DNA of 64,000 nucleotides from Cephalotus follicularis (lineage: Eukaryota > Streptophyta > Magnoliopsida > Oxalidales > Cephalotaceae): positions 124,001 through 188,000 of the forward strand of contig BDDD01002266.1 of NCBI GenBank assembly GCA_001972305.1, read 5' to 3'. Positions 59,333 to 64,000 of this stretch are shown here, piece after piece. Positions within the stretch are counted from its first letter, which is position 1. Every line of letters begins with the position of its first letter. The notes under the pieces are model-generated. The model was not told the DNA's origin. It was given only the letters and a program-made list of their open reading frames with translations, and searched no databases. The position numbers and the translations under genes are program-made.

Positions 59333-59789
59333 AGGTACTCTGGGACAACATCCGGGCAATGTGTGATGAGCGAGATGTCACCTATGATAAGGATCACTTA
59401 GGAGATGGAACCGGTTATGCTTAGTTATTTTAAGGTCATGTTAGGACCCCTATTTGAACAATATTATGTCTTTCAGTTTATGACTTTGGATTATATTTAA
59501 GTTTTTGGTTTATGTTTAAGTTTTCATATTATGAATAAAGTCTTAGACAATGTTTTAGATTTTGAATATTAAGTTTTAGACCATCACGCAATTTGAATAA
59601 AGGATGAGTTAATAATCTGATAAAAAGGAATAAAATTGAGTTATATTTCATGATAGGTTATGTTTAGTCTTGGATTAGGAACCGTAACAACTCCCGCCGT
59701 TCGGGGGTGTTACAAAGGCTCTGGAACATCATCGTGGGACGATGGGTCTATGCTGTAAGAGTTCATGGATTGAGGGTCAAATGGGAGAT

Positions 59790-60868
59790 TGTTAGATCTA
59801 GTGACCCGACAAGCCATTACATGGGTTGCCATTTTATATCTTAACTTGTATGAAACAATCTTATTCCTTATATATGATGTGTGCTACTTTGTTATGGCAA
59901 TATCACTTGTGTTTTATCACTTAATTAAAGTAGTTTGTTATTTACCTGCTTACACTTGAGATGCCCTGACATAAGGTTGGATGCCTAGCATGGAGGCTGT
60001 GAGATAGGTTACCTTATTCCTTAAGTCAAATTAGTTCCAAGTCATATGTTCACTTTGTGAGCATTAGTGAACCGGATAGACTTGTGCGTATGTTGCCTGC
60101 TCATGGAATCAAAGGATGGATTCTCTCACTACCATCTGTGTTGGACACTAGGGAAAATACGGGGTGCGCGCTGGGAGAGTGTACACGGAACTGGACCCGC
60201 GTAGGAGACACTATTTGAATAGTCGTTATTCTGGTGTCAGTAGTGACTCCTACTTTTTGCGGTTGTGTATAAGTGATGATCACTTAGCGAGTTCTAAAAC
60301 TCGTCTGATCCTTAGACCTGCGCGACTGCTCTATATTGTATGGAGACGGTGATGCTTTGATCTCCACCTTACCCAGTCCTTACGCATGGCTGGCAATCGG
60401 GTGGTCTTTGGGTATGATCGAATCTATACGAATATAAGTGAGTGCGCAATATGGGATTGTCACACCTGAGCGAAGGTGATCGGCTCTATTATGATATGAT
60501 TATACTTTGGACTTATGAAATCCTTGGCCAAGGTTGAGGTAAGCTGGAAATTAGATTTCTGGAGAGTTTACCAAAGGTCCTAGTAATAATCAGATATTTT
60601 AGCCGTTGAGGTATTATATAGGGTTGACACATATCCTTACCCTAGACCTTAATCGGGGCCAAGCATGACAAGGGATTATAGTACACGTGAACCGACGACT
60701 TAAAAAATCTAGGGTTATAGAGGTGTATAATAAATTATGGGAAAATTAATTAGATTAATTTTTCCATCTGGATAATATTAGATATTATTCCGATAGCATT
60801 TAAATTGGTCAAGGACTATTTAGAATGGCTAGAGCTACCAACTCAATGACCGACCTCAAGGAAATAAA
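59790..60868 (+). repeat. 3' LTR of element C
   Basis: Begins TGTTAGATCTAG immediately after the purine-rich GGGTCAAATGGGAGAT. The right edge is approximate; no convincing terminal CA with a matching duplication was found, and the part corresponding to the TATA box and transcript start of F is not visible. Confidence 0.65.
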
Positions 60869-61151
60869 ATAAACAATAGGTTATATGTCAGAACATGCCA
60901 AGGATCCAAGGATCAACAAAAGATCATACTCTAAGGATCAACATTTATCAAGGGACTACTGGTACTATATCAATCACAAGCACATTCCACACACGCACAT
61001 GCACACATCATACTCACACACTTCCATAGCCGGAACCACCTCGGCAAGCATAAATAACAACGCCGTTAAAGATCCATCATCGCGGTCATGGGCTACAGGA
61101 CTGTACATATCCCTCATATACGCATATAGATACCCACTTCTAGAGAGCCGC

Positions 61152-61329
61152 ATGAACATCGGTAGAAGGGCTACATAAGCACTCCTTCCCCGGCAATCAC
61201 ACGTTGACGCACCTCACTACATGAACATCGATCGAGGGGATACACAAGCCCACCCCCGTTGGCAATCACGAGCTCATCACTACACCATATGAACATCGAT
61301 CGAGGAGCTACCTCATCGGCAATCATGTA
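61152..61329 (-). repeat. Three degenerate ~69-bp tandem units in Z
   Basis: ATGAACATCG(A/G)T(A/C)GA(A/G)GG recurs at 61152, 61221 and 61289, each followed within 45 bases by GGCAATCAC or GGCAATCAT. Confidence 0.65.
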
Positions 61330-63468
61330 GCGTTAATATGGTCCAAGGGGCCCACGAATCACCGTTCAGCTTTACCCTTGATGAGATGTCAGGGGAGAAC
61401 ATCGGCTCAGAGGTAAGTGTATCACCACTTAGACCGTCTCGTGCCAACAATCTCATGTCCGAGGACTCCATTATGGCATGACCAGAGAAGATAGGGGATC
61501 CTCGGCTGCTCCCACACATCATCCCATCATAGACCAATGGAACGAGCAGATCCGGGTAAGGAACACAGGCACAATCACACTCAACACTTCATCATAGACA
61601 ATGGCACTGCTAAATGGCATAGGGATCGAACGCCCACCCCTCTGTCAACCACAAATAGACTCATACATAACCAAGAAACTAGTAACCAGTACCCGAGGAC
61701 AACAACACATGATATCAAAATAAAGCATGAATACTTAAACAGAAGGGGAAACAACAAGTTCAACCCGGGCATCGAGTCCTCAGCTCGGAACAACAGTATT
61801 CACATGCAATATCAACAGATGACAGGAGAAGAAATCCTAGTCAAAGATAATGTCATGGAAGGGCATATAAACAGTAAACTTTCAGTTATCAATTGATAGA
61901 AAGAAGAACATCCCACTCACTAGTATCAGTAGCTTCCTCGGCTAGCTTCCTTGTTGTGCGGACTTCGTGCCTAGATCCTCCTCTGTAAGATCAACACACA
62001 ACAATGCTTAGCCACCATGAACAAACATTTCTGAAGTCATGGATGAACCACATACATCCATGAAAACCAAGGCGAAGCTCTTCCTCGTCCTCATGGATCG
62101 TCTCAACACCAACAAAGCAATGTACCACAACGTACCGAGGAGGACTCTTACTCTCTCTAATGCTTCTTCAGGCGTGAGATGATGGATGTGATGTTTGCCG
62201 AAAGCCAACTGCCAAGCTTCCTAAGTAAGCTTTGCACACTTCCCAACACCACTCAAATATCTCTTATCTCTTATCACATTGGGCCTCAACCAAGCCCAAA
62301 GCAAAACTAACACTTCTCCAAGAAAAGAAGCCCAAGCCGTCCACAACCAAGGAGAAAAAAGAAAAATTTCCCCAATCCCCAAACATCAGTTTACCCAAAA
62401 ATTAATGCGGCTCGTTACAGATTATGCTCAGGTTGATTAGTCGTTGGCAAGTTTAATCCCTGACCAGGGAAGAAGTGATATCATGAAGTGTATCCAATAT
62501 CACTATTGCATATTAGAAGGGCACTTCTAATATGGCATGGCTAACGACGTAAATTCACAGAGTTCTGTAAATTAAACTATTAGGGTTTGACACTATCCAT
62601 ACCCTAGTTTTAATGAGAGCATTGACAGTGGAGGGACTAAACGTGCACGTAACTATATCTTATGGTTCAAGCTAAAATACATATTACCTTGGGGTAGTAT
62701 GCATTACTAGATGTCGATGCTGATCAGTAGAATACCCGGGATCGCTTAGATAGTTGGTCTCCTGAATTAAAAGAATAAAAGAGTTATTTAATTCGAAATA
62801 CCGGTTAGAATATTTTTCATATGATTGAAAGATATTTTATTGGATAATCACAGCATCTGCGATTTATTCTACATCTAGCATTATAGTGAATTTATAGGGT
62901 CACACACAATATAAGTGACGATCTCCAACACAGGGTTTAATAAAATTAATTAGTGTGCTACACTAATTAAATTAAATCATAAAGATGATTTATAATTAAA
63001 CTATCTACCTTTGACTAGGTCAAAGGAAGGCACCTTAAAGTTTGGTATAAAATCTTAGTTGTCTTATGTGTATTTGCCTAAAAGGTGAAAGAGAGCAAAG
63101 CTTTAGAGTGTGTGAGAGAGAGAGTTCTTTCAAAGCTTTTGGCTTGGCAAATCTTGTGAAGTTACTTGGAGGAGCTTGGAGATCTCTTGGTGTGGACTTT
63201 CCATAGAGGCCATCTACTTTGGTGTGCTAAAAGCTTGAAGTTAAGTCTTGGAGGAGGGACTTGAAGAAAGGAGACAACCCTCAAGGGTTTTGCATGTAAG
63301 TCTCCTTGAAACCTTCCTTGTAGAATGTTTATGCTTTTGTGTATAACAACCTATAAATGGCATTAATAGGTCCTTGGATGGATTAATATGTGAGAACATG
63401 TTTTATGTCTTACTTCCATGCTTGGCCAAGTTTTAAAGGTGTAATGATCTTGTATATTAATTCCAACA

Positions 63469-63589
63469 AATGGTATAAGAGCTATGTTAATGCTACTAGG
63501 TTCTTAGTTGATTGATATCTTGAATTGTTTGGGTGATTAAATGATGATTTTGGCTTGATTTGGTTCCTAGGGTTATAAACAAGTCATGA
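63469..63589 (+). other. Start of copia F internal region with primer site
   Basis: TGGTATAAGAGC at 63471-63482 begins two bases after the LTR and matches the initiator Met primer site with one change. The leader that follows is cut at about 63590 by fragment G. Confidence 0.75.
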
Positions 63590-64000
63590 TTTTTTTTTTT
63601 TTTGAAAGTTGTTTGTAAATTAATTTTGATGCCAGGGTTCTAAAGAGGAGGACGTGTTGCTTGCAGGGACACCCTTTAATCTAACAATCTCCCACTTGGC
63701 CTTACAGCCATGAAGACCTATAGCCTAAGCACATCGTACTATAACCGTCTCATGAGTACTTTACATTGCTCATGACTTTGGTCAGTGGGTGTGCTAAGTT
63801 TGCTACCGTCGTAAATCTCTCAAGAGTGTGTTTCCTCTATCTATAATTTAATAGATTTAATGATCTAATTGATCTAATGATACCGTTGCCTTATAAGTTT
63901 AGAGAGGTAATGAGACCTGGGTTCCTTGGTTTGTGCAAAGGCCCCCATCGTCGTGACAGTACACCACAATTGGACGAACGATGGATGGAACCACATTAAA
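63590..64000 (-). mobile_element. Element G: reverse-strand copia fragment ending in an A tract
   Basis: On the reverse strand the window edge reads into the end of a copia RNase H (VVPSIVRPIVVYC near 63950-64000, LAHPLTK near 63770), heavily mutated. Then come the purine tract AAGTGGGAGAT (63687-63697) and an LTR start, TGTTAGATTAAAGG, at 63686. Only 83 bp of LTR follow before a run of 14 A (forward-strand T, 63590-63603), beyond which F's leader resumes. The other end is outside the window. Confidence 0.6.

Larger units (their letters stand above)
56845..59714 (+). mobile_element. W: Tekay-type solo LTR inside copia C
   Basis: TGTAATACCCCG ... GGGGGTGTTACA, 2870 bp, flanked by AAGGC at 56840-56844 and 59715-59719. 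Its 3' third is close to the LTRs of Y and D, with the same hairpins, ACCATCACG and AATAAA (59596-59601). No internal region, hence solo. Confidence 0.88.
55229..59789 (+). pseudogene. Copia RT and RNase H of element C, interrupted by W
   Basis: RT starts around 55365 with WLGAIKSEMDSM, includes CKWIFKKK, QMDVKTAFLN and the catalytic LYVDDILLI (about 55905-55930), and extends to YLRRTQDIFLIY. A TGA at 56393-56395 follows, most likely in place of a Gly codon. RNase H goes on with [28 protein letters not shown] and CDNNGAVA. W is inserted at 56845 within KAMGTKA; after 59720 the last residues run to the stop at 59790-59792 region. Without W the frame is continuous across the duplication AAGGC. 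The segment between 55061 and 55229 holds the frameshifted linker. Confidence 0.9.
53288..60868 (+). mobile_element. Element C: Angela/Tork-like Ty1/copia, degraded, carrying W
   Basis: Partial 5' LTR (53288-53701), protease, integrase, RT and RNase H, purine tract and 3' LTR (from 59790). The two LTRs match from TGTTAGATCTAGTGACC to GGACCCG; there the 5' copy jumps straight into coding sequence upstream of the protease, so the rest of that LTR, the primer site and gag have been lost together. The right end is uncertain: homology to the F LTR layout suggests that the 3' LTR also lacks its end. The candidate duplication AAGGA at 53283-53287 has several possible partners near 60865-60930 and none is convincing. 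Confidence 0.8.
52629..62419 (-). mobile_element. Z: reverse-strand solo LTR, interrupted by copia element C
   Basis: Reverse strand starts TGTAACGAGCCGCATTAA at 62419 and ends GGGGCGTGTCA at 52629, flanked by GATTA. The visible parts are 52629-53287 and from about 60870 to 62419, about 2.2 kb, GC-rich at the left and without gag-pol homology. A solo LTR of a Tekay-type element fits best, from the TGTAAC start and size. Open frames in it (53080-53472, 61537-61896, 60885-61178) have no recognisable content. Confidence 0.72.
52002..63468 (+). repeat. 5' LTR of copia element F, interrupted by Z
   Basis: Starts TGTTAGGGATAAGTCC at 52002, inside the DUF4283 gene, and ends TTAATTCCAACA at 63468, directly before a primer site. 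Z occupies 52629-62419, with GATTA at 52624-52628 and 62420-62424. Net length is about 1670 bp. A TATA-like GGTATAAAATC lies at about 63040. The layout, including an AGGGTTTGACAC...CCATACCCTAG region (about 62580-62607), resembles the LTR of C, so both are probably of one copia group. The 3' end of F is outside the window. Confidence 0.75.

Noticed and set aside
60865..60930. AAGGA as target duplication of copia C
   Set aside because: AAGGA occurs four times in this stretch and none follows a terminal CA; the right end of C was therefore left approximate.
61537..61896. 119-codon ORF in Z
   Set aside because: No domain, located within a solo LTR, with an overlapping open frame on the other strand.

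Overview
This window is plant nuclear DNA, and every protein-coding match I can recognise belongs to a transposable element. The evidence is Ty3/gypsy and Ty1/copia polyproteins of plant lineages (Tat with two RNase H domains, Tekay-like and Reina-like chromoviruses, an Angela/Tork-like copia), initiator-Met primer sites, long LTRs of the TG...CA type and 5-bp target duplications. The species cannot be named from this; a eudicot is likely. I see no intact host gene, tRNA, rRNA or CRISPR array. No element here looks autonomous.

The window is best read as two nests. Names used below are local labels.

Nest 1 (1-33181): a Tat-lineage element A enters at the end of its protease and runs to its 3' LTR. 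It is interrupted three times: by a 3.6-kb solo LTR S1 (2157-5734, duplication AGACC); by a 5'-truncated Tekay-like element B (8507-14961, GCAGT on both sides); and, inside the 3' LTR of A, by a reverse-strand Tekay-like element E (16340-32793, CAAGT). The 5' LTR of E is itself interrupted by a second reverse-strand Tekay-like element D (24387-32181, AGTTA). A carries an antisense accessory ORF between pol and the 3' LTR, which B splits in two.

Spacer (33182-34501): AT-rich sequence with a 288-bp MITE-like element and a short tandem duplication.

Nest 2 (about 34502-64000): the base is a LINE ORF1-like gene with a DUF4283 region. A Reina-like element R (34507-37573, GATTC) lies just upstream of it. 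A reverse-strand solo LTR X (38269-51649, AACAC) interrupts it. X holds a Tekay-like element Y (39873-50635, ATGCA), whose 3' LTR holds a reverse-strand Athila-like solo LTR V (46647-47962, TTTAT). The LINE remnant ends at 52001 at the 5' LTR of a copia element F. That LTR is split by a reverse-strand solo LTR Z (52629-62419, GATTA), which holds copia element C (53288 to about 60868), which holds solo LTR W (56845-59714, AAGGC). F's internal region begins at 63469 and is cut by a reverse-strand copia fragment G.

Three patterns go beyond routine annotation. First, the Tekay-type LTRs carry a stem-loop at nearly the same distance (303-387 bp) from their 3' end; in Y, W, D and B it is one conserved double hairpin just downstream of a TATA-like stretch. 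Second, almost all these LTRs, and the unrelated Athila-like V, carry clusters of short palindromes centred on TCGA. Third, many in-frame stops are CAG-to-TAG or CGA-to-TGA changes, which points to decay driven by cytosine methylation. D and E have each lost the RNase H module, Y the integrase core, R everything between protease and the end of integrase, and B its 5' LTR and most of gag.
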